Below are positions 37,639-46,789 of a stretch of 64,000 bases of DNA, one piece after another. This DNA comes from Limosilactobacillus caccae (GTDB lineage Bacteria > Bacillota > Bacilli > Lactobacillales > Lactobacillaceae), in NCBI RefSeq assembly GCF_900156885.1, contig NZ_FTOY01000011.1:248001-312000 (forward strand). The letters are read 5' to 3'. The first letter of the stretch is position 1, and the number at the start of each line of letters is the position of its first letter. A program made the translations under genes and the position numbers. Below the pieces are notes generated by a model. It saw only the letters and a list, made by a program, of their open reading frames with translations. It was not told where the DNA came from and did not search any database.

Positions 37639-39133
37639 GGCTCTTCGTCAAGAAGTACTGATAGAAAAAATTAAATAACTTTTCAAGCAGCTCGTGCCAG
37701 ACTTTTGGTATGGGCTGTTCTTTTGTTTTTCCAATTGATGGCAATGTATGAATTTGGTAAAGCGAGGAGAATACGTGCCCGAAAGTTGAAGAAGTTCCGG
37801 AAACCATAAGCAGTCCGCTTAATTACTTTGATTTTGTTGTTAGTTCCTTCAACTGGCCCGTTAGTATAGTTGTCATATTTGAAGCTAGTGATGATCTCTG
37901 CTTTGTGTATGCGCAAGGTCCGTTGAACTTTTTGAAGTGGTTGTGGCAGAAGGGTCCATTTAATAGCGAGAAGATGGTTGAGTTCTTTCTGATCGCGGTG
38001 GTTGATTGCGAGAATCAGGTCTTGGTAATAGCGATACGCCTGTCTTAGATCATCGTCGTAGGAAAGCAAGCGATGGACTACTTCAACGTCGGTTAATTGC
38101 GCATAGTGAAAGTTACGGCGCGACCAGTAATTATCGTATTTAAGGGAAGCTGATGGCGTTAAGATCAGTTTCCAGAAACGTTTTAAGGCCCGCCATTGAT
38201 GAGTTCCTTTACCAGCACGATTCATTGCCTTGATTCTGATTTTGTTTAAGGCCCGGTATGCTTGTGCGACCACGTGAAAGTGGTCGGCGATAATTAACGC
38301 ATGAGGGAAAAGCTCATGAATTAAATGACGATAGGGAGTATATAAATCAACAGTAACCGTTTGTACGGCCAAACGAGCGGAGCGATCATAGCGGAGAAAG
38401 TAGTTATATAAGTAACGGCTGCGTCGTGACAAAATAATGTCTAAGGTGCGTTTATTTTCAATATTCATTAAGATCATACTCATGTCACTGGGCGCAAATC
38501 GGCCAGATTTGAAGTCATCAAAGGCGATGTGGCGTGGTAACCAATGATAATTAGGCTTAAAGACTTGATCGAGGTTAGAAATGATGCGTCTGACAGTCCA
38601 ATCAGAGACACCAAAAGATTTGGCAATATCAGTTTGCGATTCATTAGTTGATAATTGCATCATAATACGCTGTTTGACGGCTAAGGCGATGTGATGACGA
38701 TATTTAAGATCAGTAACCTTGGCGAAATCAGTAACGGTCTTAGGACAATTTTCTGAAGGCTTACAGATATACTTCTGCTTGCGAATTGACCAAATGGTTG
38801 GCTTGTAGTGCAGCGATGGCCCTAAACTCCGCACAGTTTTAAAGCCATTCTTGCTCATTAATTGTCCGCAAAGAGGACAATGATGGGGATAACTTTGCGT
38901 AAGATGGACAACGATCAAGTTACCTTGATCCTCAATCGGGTTTTTGAAATGTTTGATATCAAGTTCAAGGTGGCGATCTTTAATTCCTAAAGCAATTTTG
39001 GTAGAATAATTCATGAAAGATGGTCCTTTCTTAAACGAAGACGGGGTCCAACCATCTTTCGTTTTTTTATTTTAAATTTTAAAACAAAATAAGCACCGAT
39101 GTTAAATCCATCAGTACTTAAAATTGTAGACCC
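37639..39133 (-). mobile_element. ISL3-family insertion sequence nested in the IS1182 element
   Basis: A 1495-bp element with 24-base imperfect terminal repeats (GGCTCTTC...AAGTACTGAT and GGGTCTAC...AAGTACTGAT, 16 of 24 identical) and flanking TATACACA duplications. It landed in the non-coding 5' end of the IS1182 element, upstream of that transposase. Confidence 0.93.
37683..39014 (-). CDS. ISL3-family transposase
   Basis: 443 residues. An N-terminal zinc-finger-like segment (HCPLCGQLM ... YICKPSENCPKTVTDF), a helix-turn-helix (ESQTDIAKSFGVSDWTVRRIISNLDQVF) and the DDE transposase core (HIAFDDFKSGRF with the first Asp, LIIADHFHVVAQAYRALNKIR with the second, and the C-terminal NGPVEGTNNKIKVIKRTAYGFRNF with the Glu) are complete. 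No internal stops; the element appears functional. Transcribed towards ezrA. Confidence 0.95.
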   Translation of the reverse strand: MNYSTKIALGIKDRHLELDIKHFKNPIEDQGNLIVVHLTQSYPHHCPLCGQLMSKNGFKTVRSLGPSLHYKPTIWSIRKQKYICKPSENCPKTVTDFAKVTDLKYRHHIALAVKQRIMMQLSTNESQTDIAKSFGVSDWTVRRIISNLDQVFKPNYHWLPRHIAFDDFKSGRFAPSDMSMILMNIENKRTLDIILSRRSRYLYNYFLRYDRSARLAVQTVTVDLYTPYRHLIHELFPHALIIADHFHVVAQAYRALNKIRIKAMNRAGKGTHQWRALKRFWKLILTPSASLKYDNYWSRRNFHYAQLTDVEVVHRLLSYDDDLRQAYRYYQDLILAINHRDQKELNHLLAIKWTLLPQPLQKVQRTLRIHKAEIITSFKYDNYTNGPVEGTNNKIKVIKRTAYGFRNFFNFRARILLALPNSYIAINWKNKRTAHTKSLARAA

Positions 39134-39141
39134 TATACACA
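39134..39141. repeat. 8-bp target duplication of ISL3, right copy
   Basis: TATACACA, matching 37631-37638. Confidence 0.92.
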
Positions 39142-39199
39142 GAAAATCGTTCCTGATATTATGTAATTACCACAAAACAAAAATAAAGGAATGATTTTC

Positions 39200-40897
39200 A
39201 TGTATCAAAATTATATCACAGGACAAACTGAATTCGTATTAAACTTTGATTTTAACGTCCCTAAAACGCATTTAGTTCGGTTGATCGATGCCTTTGTCGA
39301 CTCGATCCCGGCGGAAGTTTTATTATCAGAAAAAGTGGCGACTACCGGTCGCCCACTTTCACATCCGGCAATTATGCTGAAAATTTTATTATTTGCCTAT
39401 GCTCGTCAAACATATTCGGGACGCAAGATTGAAACTATGCTGGTCGAAAACTTACCAATGCGGTGGTTAGCTCGCGATCATACCTATAGTTACCATACCA
39501 TCAATAACTTCAGAAGTAGTCAACACGCTGCTAACTTGATCAAGCGTGCGTTTGTTTACTTCACGATGTCCCTAACTGATCATGGCTTGGTCAAAAAAGA
39601 TGCTTTGTTTATTGATGGAACTAAGGTTCAAGCAGACGCTAATAAGTATTCCTTTACTTGGCGGAAATCAGTTGAGAAATATCATGCTAAGTTAAAGCAA
39701 GACATAAACGCAATGTATGATGAATTGATCGAGAAAAAGGTTATTCAGGCAATGAAACCAGAACTCATTGAATCATCAGAAGGCTTGGAAACGATGACTG
39801 ATCAATTAGAAAAACAGATTGGGCAGCTCAACGAAGAAATAAAAAAAGAACTGAAAGTGATCAAGGGTGGTTCAGTTAAGAAACAACGACGTCGTTTCTT
39901 AAAAAAACTACATCGAAAACTTAAGCAAGATATGGTCCCGCGGGCAAAAAAATATGAGGAAGCTGAGACAGTCTTTCAGGGCCGTAATAGTTTCTCTAAA
40001 ACTGATCACGATGCGACTTTCATGTGTATGAAAGAAGATTCAATGAAAAACCGCGAACTAAAGCCCGGCTATAACCTTCAGATTGCCACTCATAATCAAT
40101 TTGTCCTTGATTATGCCTTGTTTAGTAATCCAACCGATACAAGGACATTAGTTCCCTTCCTCAAGCAATTCCATTGTTTAAATTTCTTTGAACACATTGT
40201 AGCTGACGCTGGCTACGGAAGTGAGTACAATTACACGACGATTATTGATCAATTTGAAAAACAACCAATTATTCCTTATACAACTTACCAGAAAGAACAG
40301 AAGCGCAAGTTCAAAAATGATTCAACTAAGCCACAAAATTGGCAGTACAACGCTAAAGATGACTATTATATAGACCATTTAGGCGTGCGTTTTGGTTTTG
40401 CTCGTTACAGTCAACGAACCGATCGGTACGGTTTTACGCGTGATCTTAAACTTTACCGTGCTGATAAACATCAATTATCGGCAGAGTTAGATCAACTAGC
40501 GAAGACTCCTAGTGGTCGTTTGCGTTACATCCAGGTCAATCCTACTTGGAACTATTTTAAAGCACAAGTCAAAGAAACCCTCTCTAGTGACGAAGGACAA
40601 GCAATTTATCGTCGACGCAAGTTCGACGTTGAACCTGTTTTTGGTCGCATGAAGAGGGATTTTGGCGTACGCCGAACCCACCTTCGCGGCCAACAGACAG
40701 TGGAAAACGATATTGGATTGGTCTTAATGGCCATGAATTTAACCAAGTTAGGCAAAATGATTACCAATTATCCGGCAATTTTAAAGAAACAAGTAAAAAT
40801 CCGAACCACAATTTTTGTCAAAACAAAAATCATGGTTCGGATTTTCATATTTAGAGGCTTGAGGAATTTAGTTTTTTCCCGGCCTCTTGTTTTTTAA
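39200..40897 (+). CDS. IS1182-family transposase with a C-terminal tail read from flanking DNA
   Basis: 565 residues. N-terminal DUF772-type domain (HPAIMLKILLFAYARQTYSGRKIETMLVENLPMRWLA), then the DDE domain: Asp in ALFIDGTKVQADAN, Asp in HIVADAGYGSEYNY, and Glu in the FDVEPVFGRMKRDFG segment. ATG 39200 is nine bases after AAAGGA; ATG 39191 abuts that site. The frame has no stop inside the element: it runs through the terminal hairpin and ends at TAA 40895-40897 inside the 3' half of the ezrA terminator, adding roughly 13 foreign residues. The native promoter region was displaced by the ISL3 insertion. Confidence 0.9.
   Translation: MYQNYITGQTEFVLNFDFNVPKTHLVRLIDAFVDSIPAEVLLSEKVATTGRPLSHPAIMLKILLFAYARQTYSGRKIETMLVENLPMRWLARDHTYSYHTINNFRSSQHAANLIKRAFVYFTMSLTDHGLVKKDALFIDGTKVQADANKYSFTWRKSVEKYHAKLKQDINAMYDELIEKKVIQAMKPELIESSEGLETMTDQLEKQIGQLNEEIKKELKVIKGGSVKKQRRRFLKKLHRKLKQDMVPRAKKYEEAETVFQGRNSFSKTDHDATFMCMKEDSMKNRELKPGYNLQIATHNQFVLDYALFSNPTDTRTLVPFLKQFHCLNFFEHIVADAGYGSEYNYTTIIDQFEKQPIIPYTTYQKEQKRKFKNDSTKPQNWQYNAKDDYYIDHLGVRFGFARYSQRTDRYGFTRDLKLYRADKHQLSAELDQLAKTPSGRLRYIQVNPTWNYFKAQVKETLSSDEGQAIYRRRKFDVEPVFGRMKRDFGVRRTHLRGQQTVENDIGLVLMAMNLTKLGKMITNYPAILKKQVKIRTTIFVKTKIMVRIFIFRGLRNLVFSRPLVF
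40796..40845 (+). terminator. Hairpin at the IS1182 right end
   Basis: A 13-bp outer stem (40796-40808 with 40833-40845) and an 8-bp inner stem (40811-40818 with 40823-40830) separated by a symmetric 2x2 loop. It overlaps the end of the transposase frame. Confidence 0.7.
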
Positions 40898-40956
40898 ACT
40901 ATAAAAAGGGGCTTTCCGTCAGCAGGGGGATTATTAATGCCGACCAGCCGATTTTC

Positions 40957-40965
40957 TGCTATAAT
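40957..40965 (+). promoter_or_regulatory. Extended -10 promoter of nifS-thiI
   Basis: TGCTATAAT with TATAAT at 40960-40965. The leader (about 115 bases) contains CAACAGT/ACTGTTG (40997-41023) followed by ATTTTT, a possible attenuator, and a second hairpin, GCAGGA/TCCTGC. Confidence 0.55.
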
Positions 40966-41087
40966 ATACAATCGTTTTAAGAAGAGTCGAATTCTTCAAC
41001 AGTAACTCTGCCAAAGACTGTTGATTTTTGCAGGAGAGGTCGCTCATTTGCAACTTTCCTGCGGATTATTTAGGAAGGAAATCGGTA

Positions 41088-42236
41088 ATGATCTATTTTG
41101 ATAACAGTGCGACAACTAAAGTGTCACCAGAAGTACTTGATACTTATGATGCCGTTAGTCAAAAGATATGGGGGAACCCTAGTAGCCTCCACAACTTTGG
41201 TGAAAATGCCTGGAACTTGTTGGAGCAAGCCCGTCAGCAGATTGCCAAATTAGTAGGCGTCAAGCCTAGTGAAATTATTTTCACGAGTGGCGGTTCTGAA
41301 GGTGATAACTGGGTGATTAAGGGGACAGCCATGGCAAAGCACCGGTTTGGCAAGCACATTATTACCACAAGTGTTGAGCACGCTGCCGTTAAGAACCCGC
41401 TGGAGCAGCTTAAAGAACTGGGCTTTGACATCACCTACCTCCCCGTTGACAAGGAAGGACGGATTGACCCGGAAGATGTTAAGAAGGCGATCCGCCCAGA
41501 CACGATTTTAGTGTCAATTATGGCGGTCAACAATGAGATCGGTACGATTCAGCCAATTAAAGAAGTCGGGGAGATCTTAAAGGATTACCCGAACATTCAC
41601 TTTATGGTTGATGCGGTCCAGGCGATCGGTAAGGGGCTTGATTCACAAGTCTTTAGTGACCGGGTTGACTTTGCGACCTTTTCTGGTCATAAATTCCACG
41701 CCCCCCGTGGTACCGGCTTTGTCTACGTCAAGAGTGGACGGAAATTAGCACCCCTGATTGCCGGTGGTGGGCAAGAACGGAACCTCCGGAGTGGGACAGA
41801 AAATACGCCCGGGGATGTTGCCCTCGCCCGGGCGGTCCGCCTTGTAAAAGAGAACGAAAAGGCAGCGGTTAAGCAAGAACATGCAGTTAAGGAACGGATC
41901 TACGACCACTTAGCCAGCTTTGACCATGTCAAGTTAATCTCTGGCCGGGATAAGGGCTTTGCGTCCCATGTTCTCTGCTTTTCAATTGTCGGTGTCCGTG
42001 GGGAGACCATTGTCCATGCGTTTGAGGATAAGGGAATCTATATTTCGACGACTAGCGCTTGCTCCTCAAAGAAGCATGCGGAAGCCGGGACACTGGCAGC
42101 GATGAAGGTGCCAGAAAACATTGCAACCAGTGCGGTGCGGATCAGTCTCGGCGACCAGAACACTTTAGCAGAGGCTGACCAGTTTAACCGGACCTTTGAC
42201 GAACTATACGCTGGTTTTAAGAAGATTATTGATTAG
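41088..42236 (+). CDS. nifS: Cysteine desulfurase (NifS/IscS type)
   Basis: 382-residue PLP enzyme that takes sulfur from cysteine as a protein persulfide. [16 protein letters not shown] start, [14 protein letters not shown], the PLP Lys202 in [25 protein letters not shown], and the active Cys in [13 protein letters not shown]. Immediately followed by thiI, so its job is most likely to feed sulfur for tRNA 4-thiouridine, as shown for the B. subtilis NifZ-ThiI pair. ATG 41088 follows AGGAAGG; the longer frame from 41028 lacks a ribosome site. Confidence 0.94.
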   Translation: MIYFDNSATTKVSPEVLDTYDAVSQKIWGNPSSLHNFGENAWNLLEQARQQIAKLVGVKPSEIIFTSGGSEGDNWVIKGTAMAKHRFGKHIITTSVEHAAVKNPLEQLKELGFDITYLPVDKEGRIDPEDVKKAIRPDTILVSIMAVNNEIGTIQPIKEVGEILKDYPNIHFMVDAVQAIGKGLDSQVFSDRVDFATFSGHKFHAPRGTGFVYVKSGRKLAPLIAGGGQERNLRSGTENTPGDVALARAVRLVKENEKAAVKQEHAVKERIYDHLASFDHVKLISGRDKGFASHVLCFSIVGVRGETIVHAFEDKGIYISTTSACSSKKHAEAGTLAAMKVPENIATSAVRISLGDQNTLAEADQFNRTFDELYAGFKKIID

Positions 42237-42255
42237 GGTGAAAGGAGGAAGCAAT

Positions 42256-43476
42256 TTGCAATATACAGAAATTATGGTCCGCTATGGTGAACTATCAACC
42301 AAGGGCCACAATAAAAAGTCGTTCATCGACCGGCTGGGGGATAACGTCCGCCACGCCCTGCATAGCTTTGACCAGGTGAAGGTTCATGCCCAGCGTGACC
42401 GCCTGCACGTTGAATTAAACGGGGCAGACTATGACCAAGTTATGAACCGCTTAAAGCTTGTCTTTGGGATTCAAAACTTTTCTCCGTCGGTGAAGGTCGA
42501 CAAGACTTTTGCGGCAACCGCCAAGGCTGCAGAGCAGATGATCGCAGAACAGGTCGACCAGCCGATCACGTTTAAGGTGGAGACCCGGCGTTCTGACCAC
42601 CACTTTGAACTTGATACCTTTGAGATGAACAAGCAATTAGGGGGCTACCTGCTAGAAAAGTTCCCTGGCAAGCTAAAAGTTGACGTTCATCACCCCGACT
42701 TAACCTTGCGGGTTGAAATTCGCTTGAACGGGATCTACCTCTCAAGTGAAACAATCAAGGGTGCTGGTGGCCTGCCGGTAGGAACTGCTGGTAAGGGAAT
42801 GATGATGATGTCCGGGGGAATTGACTCCCCAGTTGCTGCTTACCTCGCAATGAAGCGGGGCGTTTCGCTGGAAATGGTCCACTTCTACAGTCCGCCATAC
42901 ACTAGTCCCCAAGCCCTTGCCAAGGCCAAGCAGTTAACGGAAAAGCTAGCCAAATACAGTGGTAACATCAAGTTTATCCAGGTGCCATTTGCGGAAATCC
43001 AAGAAACGGTTAAGGAAAAGGTACCAGAAGGCTACTTGATGACGATCCAACGGCGGATGATGTTGCGGCTGGCGGCAGCGCTGATGGAGAAACGGCACGG
43101 CTTAGCAATTTTTAACGGCGAATCGCTTGGCCAGGTTGCCTCACAAACGATGGAAAGTATGGTTGCCATCAATGATGTGACGGCATACCCAGTATTGCGG
43201 CCGGTGCTTTCATATGATAAGACGGAGATTATCAAGATTGCTGAAGAAATTGGTACTTATGACCTGTCGATTTTGCCATACGAAGACTGTTGTACCGTCT
43301 TTACCCCGCCATCGCCGAAGACGCGGCCAAATGTTGAGCGGGCACGGGAATACGAGAAACGGCTTGACATCGAAGGCTTGATGAAGCGGTCATTAGCTGG
43401 AATCGAGATTACAGATATCCACCCTGGTGAAGACTTCTTGAACCAAAACGAAGACGTCTTTGCGGAATTGCTTTAA
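42256..43476 (+). CDS. thiI: tRNA 4-thiouridine synthase ThiI
   Basis: 406 residues. N-terminal ferredoxin-like part and THUMP domain (about 60-165) bind tRNA; the PP-loop ATP site is [19 protein letters not shown]. It adenylates U8 of tRNAs for thiolation. As in other Firmicutes, the C-terminal rhodanese domain of the E. coli protein is absent, so sulfur must come straight from the adjacent NifS. Start TTG 42256 has AAAGGAGG eight bases upstream and gives the usual [17 protein letters not shown]; 19 bases after nifS. Confidence 0.95.
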   Translation: MQYTEIMVRYGELSTKGHNKKSFIDRLGDNVRHALHSFDQVKVHAQRDRLHVELNGADYDQVMNRLKLVFGIQNFSPSVKVDKTFAATAKAAEQMIAEQVDQPITFKVETRRSDHHFELDTFEMNKQLGGYLLEKFPGKLKVDVHHPDLTLRVEIRLNGIYLSSETIKGAGGLPVGTAGKGMMMMSGGIDSPVAAYLAMKRGVSLEMVHFYSPPYTSPQALAKAKQLTEKLAKYSGNIKFIQVPFAEIQETVKEKVPEGYLMTIQRRMMLRLAAALMEKRHGLAIFNGESLGQVASQTMESMVAINDVTAYPVLRPVLSYDKTEIIKIAEEIGTYDLSILPYEDCCTVFTPPSPKTRPNVERAREYEKRLDIEGLMKRSLAGIEITDIHPGEDFLNQNEDVFAELL

Positions 43477-43482
43477 AATTAC

Positions 43483-43511
43483 TTGACGACGCTAAATTAT
43501 TTAGCTATGAT
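43483..43511 (+). promoter_or_regulatory. Promoter of valS
   Basis: TTGACG (43483-43488), 17 bases, TATGAT (43506-43511), just after thiI. Confidence 0.8.
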
Positions 43512-43517
43512 ACAAAT

Positions 43518-43756
43518 TAATAAGCATTGACCGAAAGAGTAGTGAAGCGGTGCCGATCAGCGAGGCCCTGGTAGTGGGAGAGGGCTAGGTAAATACTTTA
43601 TGAACGTAGCTCGGGAGCTGACATGCTGAACTAATAGTAGGGGTGTCCGGTTCATTTACCGTTATTAAATGATTAAAGTGGGGTGTCGGTTGACACTCAA
43701 ATTAGGTGGTACCGCGTTAACTCGTCCTATCGTAGTGATAGGGCGAGTTTTTTTGG
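43518..43756 (+). promoter_or_regulatory. T-box riboswitch, valine-specific
   Basis: Stem I has the AGTA loop-E motif (43548-43551) facing GAAC-GTA-G; the specifier codon GTA (43606-43608) is valine. The T-box AGGTGGTACCGCG is at 43704-43716 and can pair with the uncharged tRNA acceptor end. The competing terminator is a 13-bp stem (43719-43731 with 43737-43749) and seven T. Confidence 0.95.
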
Positions 43757-43799
43757 TTAATGCATAAAAATATGCTGCTGTTTGAAAGGAGTTTCTACT

Positions 43800-46454
43800 A
43801 TGACAGAAAAAGAAATGTCTACCAAGTACGATCCTTCTGCCGTTGAAGAAGGACGTTACCAATGGTGGATCGATCAAGGCTTTTTTAAGCCAAGTGGTGA
43901 TAAGAAGGCGCACCCATATTCCATTGTTATTCCACCGCCAAATGTTACTGGTAAACTACATTTAGGCCATGCCTGGGACACGACCTTACAGGATATGATC
44001 ATCCGGCAAAAGCGGATGCAGGGCTATGATGTCTTATGGCTCCCCGGGATGGACCACGCCGGGATTGCCACCCAGGCAAAAGTTGAAGCGCGGTTGCGGA
44101 AGCAAGGGATTTCCCGCTATGACCTTGGCCGGGAAAAGTTTGTCCAACAGGTCTGGGACTGGAAGGATGAATATGCCGACATTATCCATAAGCAATGGGC
44201 TAAGATGGGGATTTCTGTTGACTATGATCGGGAACGCTTTACCCTTGACGAAGGGCTAAACAAGGCTGTCCGGAAAGTCTTTGTTGAACTATACAAGAAG
44301 GGCTTGATCTACCGGGGAACTTACATCATCAACTGGGATCCGCAAGCACGGACTGCCCTTTCTGACATCGAAGTGATCCACAAGGACGATAAGGGTGCCT
44401 TTTACCATGTTAAGTACCCATTTACTGACGGGACGACTTTTAACGGTAAGGACTACATTGAAATTGCGACAACCCGTCCAGAAACGATGTTCGGGGATGA
44501 AGCGGTTGCCGTTAACCCCCATGATGAACGGTACAAGGACTTAGTTGGGAAGCACATCCGTGTTCCACTGGTTGACCGGGAGATCGAAATTATCGCTGAT
44601 GACTACGTAACCCCTGACTTCGGAACCGGGATGGTAAAGATTACCCCTGCCCATGACCCGAACGACTTTAAGGTTGGTAAGCGTCACAACTTGCCAGAAC
44701 TCAATACAATGAACGAAGATGCTTCGATGAACGAAAATGCCGGTAAGTACGAAGGCATGGACCGGTTTGAAGCCCGGGAAGCAATCGTTAAGGACCTTCA
44801 AGACCAGGGCTACATGTTAAAGATTGACCCAATTGTTCACTCGGTTGGGCACTCTGAACGGACCGGGGTACAAGTGGAAGCGCGGCTTTCAACCCAGTGG
44901 TTTGTTAAGATGAAGCCACTTGCCGAAGCAGCCTTAAAGAACCAGGAGACTGATGACCGGGTTAACTTTGTTCCGGGACGGTTTGAACACACCTTTACCC
45001 AGTGGATGGAAAACATTCATGACTGGGTGATCTCCCGTCAATTATGGTGGGGCCACCGGATCCCAGCTTGGTATAACAAGAAGACTGGGGAAGTCTATGT
45101 CGGAATGGAAGCGCCACAGGATGCGGAAAACTGGGAACAAGATAAGGATGTCTTGGATACTTGGTTCTCTAGTGCATTGTGGCCATTTTCCACGATGGGG
45201 TGGCCAGACACTGATTCAGCCGATTTCAAGCGCTACTTCCCAACCAACACCCTGGTTACCGGTTATGACATTATCTTCTTCTGGGTATCACGGATGATCT
45301 TCCAATCCCTTGAATTTACCGGGAAGGCACCATTTAAGAATGTCTTGCTCCACGGGTTGATTCGTGACGAACAGGGCCGGAAGATGAGTAAGTCCCTTGG
45401 TAACGGGATTGATCCAATGGACGTGATCAAGAAGTATGGGGTTGACGCCTTGCGGTGGTTCTTGATTACTGGCTCAACGCCGGGGCAAGATATTCGCTTC
45501 TCATACACGAAGATGGACGCGGCCTGGAACTTTATCAACAAGATCTGGAATGCCAGCCGGTACGTAATCATGAACCTCGGCGACATGCCAGCGCCAACTC
45601 TGCCGGACAAGAGCAAGTGGGACCTCGCTGACCGCTGGATCTTAAGCCGGTTGAACGCCACCATTACTCAGGTTAACGACCAATTTGAAAAGTTTGAGTT
45701 TGGTGAAGCGGGCCGGGCACTATACAACTTTATCTGGAACGACTTCTGTGACTGGTACATCGAAATGACCAAGGAGAAGCTGAACAACGGGACTGACGAA
45801 GAAAAGGCGAATACCAAGAACATCCTTGGCTATGTCCTTGACCAAACCTTGAAGATGATGCACCCAATTATGCCATTTGTTACTGAAAAGTTATGGCAGT
45901 CAATGCCGCATGACGGTAAGTCAATCATGGTTGCTAAGTACCCAGTAGCTAATGCGGACCTTAATGATGATGATGCTACTGAACAGATGGGCAGCCTGAT
46001 TGAAATGATCAAGGCGGTACGGAACATCCGGAGCCAGGCTAATGCGCCAATGTCGAAGCCGGTTGACATCCTCGTTAAGGTTGATAATGACCACCTCGGC
46101 AAGATGCTGACTGATAACCGGGATTACATCGACCGCTTCTGTCACCCAGAAAACTTAACGATTAGTAAGGATGTTCAGGCACCTAAACTAGCGATGAGCG
46201 GTATTTTAGCCGGTGCAGAAGTATATATTCCAATGGCAGAATTAGTTGACCTCGAAGAAGAAAAGGCGAAGATGAACGACGAAATTGCTAAGCTTGAAAA
46301 GGAAGTTCAACGGTCTGAAAAGAAGCTCGGCAATAAGAAGTTTGTTGATAATGCGCCAGAAAAGGTTGTTGAAGCTGAGCGGCAAAAGGCTGTGGAATGG
46401 CAGCAAAAGCTTGCTGCTGCTAAGGAACGGCTTGCGTCATTAGCCAACGCCTAG
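43800..46454 (+). CDS. valS: Valyl-tRNA synthetase
   Basis: 884-residue class I synthetase. HIGH-type motif in [17 protein letters not shown], editing domain ([19 protein letters not shown] ... [18 protein letters not shown]), KMSKS motif [15 protein letters not shown] with the first Lys at residue 528, and a C-terminal coiled coil ([25 protein letters not shown]) that contacts tRNA. Controlled by the valine T-box. ATG 43800 follows GAAAGGAG; the frame extends back to 43782 without need. Confidence 0.98.
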   Translation: MTEKEMSTKYDPSAVEEGRYQWWIDQGFFKPSGDKKAHPYSIVIPPPNVTGKLHLGHAWDTTLQDMIIRQKRMQGYDVLWLPGMDHAGIATQAKVEARLRKQGISRYDLGREKFVQQVWDWKDEYADIIHKQWAKMGISVDYDRERFTLDEGLNKAVRKVFVELYKKGLIYRGTYIINWDPQARTALSDIEVIHKDDKGAFYHVKYPFTDGTTFNGKDYIEIATTRPETMFGDEAVAVNPHDERYKDLVGKHIRVPLVDREIEIIADDYVTPDFGTGMVKITPAHDPNDFKVGKRHNLPELNTMNEDASMNENAGKYEGMDRFEAREAIVKDLQDQGYMLKIDPIVHSVGHSERTGVQVEARLSTQWFVKMKPLAEAALKNQETDDRVNFVPGRFEHTFTQWMENIHDWVISRQLWWGHRIPAWYNKKTGEVYVGMEAPQDAENWEQDKDVLDTWFSSALWPFSTMGWPDTDSADFKRYFPTNTLVTGYDIIFFWVSRMIFQSLEFTGKAPFKNVLLHGLIRDEQGRKMSKSLGNGIDPMDVIKKYGVDALRWFLITGSTPGQDIRFSYTKMDAAWNFINKIWNASRYVIMNLGDMPAPTLPDKSKWDLADRWILSRLNATITQVNDQFEKFEFGEAGRALYNFIWNDFCDWYIEMTKEKLNNGTDEEKANTKNILGYVLDQTLKMMHPIMPFVTEKLWQSMPHDGKSIMVAKYPVANADLNDDDATEQMGSLIEMIKAVRNIRSQANAPMSKPVDILVKVDNDHLGKMLTDNRDYIDRFCHPENLTISKDVQAPKLAMSGILAGAEVYIPMAELVDLEEEKAKMNDEIAKLEKEVQRSEKKLGNKKFVDNAPEKVVEAERQKAVEWQQKLAAAKERLASLANA

Positions 46455-46542
46455 GTTAACTATTAAAGTGATAAGATTATAGACAATTAATGGCGATTTT
46501 ATCTAGGAACTATTTAGTGCTAGACAAGTGAATAGAGTTGAA

Positions 46543-46572
46543 AGAAGCTGGTGTGACCAGCTTCTTTTGCTT
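46543..46572 (+). terminator. Terminator after valS
   Basis: AGAAGCTGGT/ACCAGCTTCT 10-bp perfect stem with GTG loop, then TTTTGCTTTT. Confidence 0.9.
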
Positions 46573-46789
46573 TTATATGAAAATAAATTCATATATTGGT
46601 GATAAACAGTTATCGGACGATAAGAAAAGTATTCCCCGGTAATAGGGCATTTCTTTCGAAAATTGTTAATTTTTTCTTATATTTAGTCATTGTAAATGTT
46701 TATCACAAGTATTATGATTATAGGTGTAGAAACAGGAAACGGTTTCAACTACTATTATTTTCGATGTACTTCGGAGGGAGGTATTTATA
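46573..46789 (+). promoter_or_regulatory. cyd operon control region
   Basis: No gene is supported; a 64-codon frame at 46596-46790 has no ribosome site and overlaps the promoter. TTGTAA (46690-46695), 17 bases and TATGAT (46713-46718) make a good promoter. The -35 lies in TTGTAAATGTTTATCACAA, which loosely resembles a Rex (NADH-sensing repressor) box but is one base too long. Confidence 0.65.
46734..46747 (+). promoter_or_regulatory. cre site before cydA
   Basis: AGGAAACGGTTTCA matches the cre consensus at 12 of 14 positions and lies just downstream of the promoter, where CcpA could block transcription. Confidence 0.65.

Larger units (their letters stand above)
37575..40858 (+). mobile_element. 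IS1182-family element, interrupted by a nested ISL3-family element
   Basis: Outer ends are estimated. Subterminal repeats AAAAGCCGGACGATGA (37584-37599) and, inverted, AAAATCCGAACCATGA (40845-40830) agree at 13 of 16 bases. Each end holds a strong hairpin: 37585-37627 (18 bp) and 40796-40845 (13 + 8 bp). Removing the nested ISL3 copy and one target repeat leaves about 1.8 kb. No clear target duplication was found, so the exact ends are uncertain. Confidence 0.8.
37552..40895 (+). repeat. ezrA terminator arms separated by transposon DNA
   Basis: Left arm AGAGGCTGGGAAAAAA (37552-37567) and right arm TTTTTTCCCGGCCTCT (40872-40887) are complementary over 16 pairs with one G-U, followed by TGTTTTTT. 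Pairing continues inward (TCCT/AGGA, TCTAAA/TTTAGA) with small bulges. Confidence 0.8.

Noticed and set aside
46690-46708. A firm Rex operator call before cydA
   Set aside because: The dyad has an extra base and weak half-sites; kept only as a suggestion.
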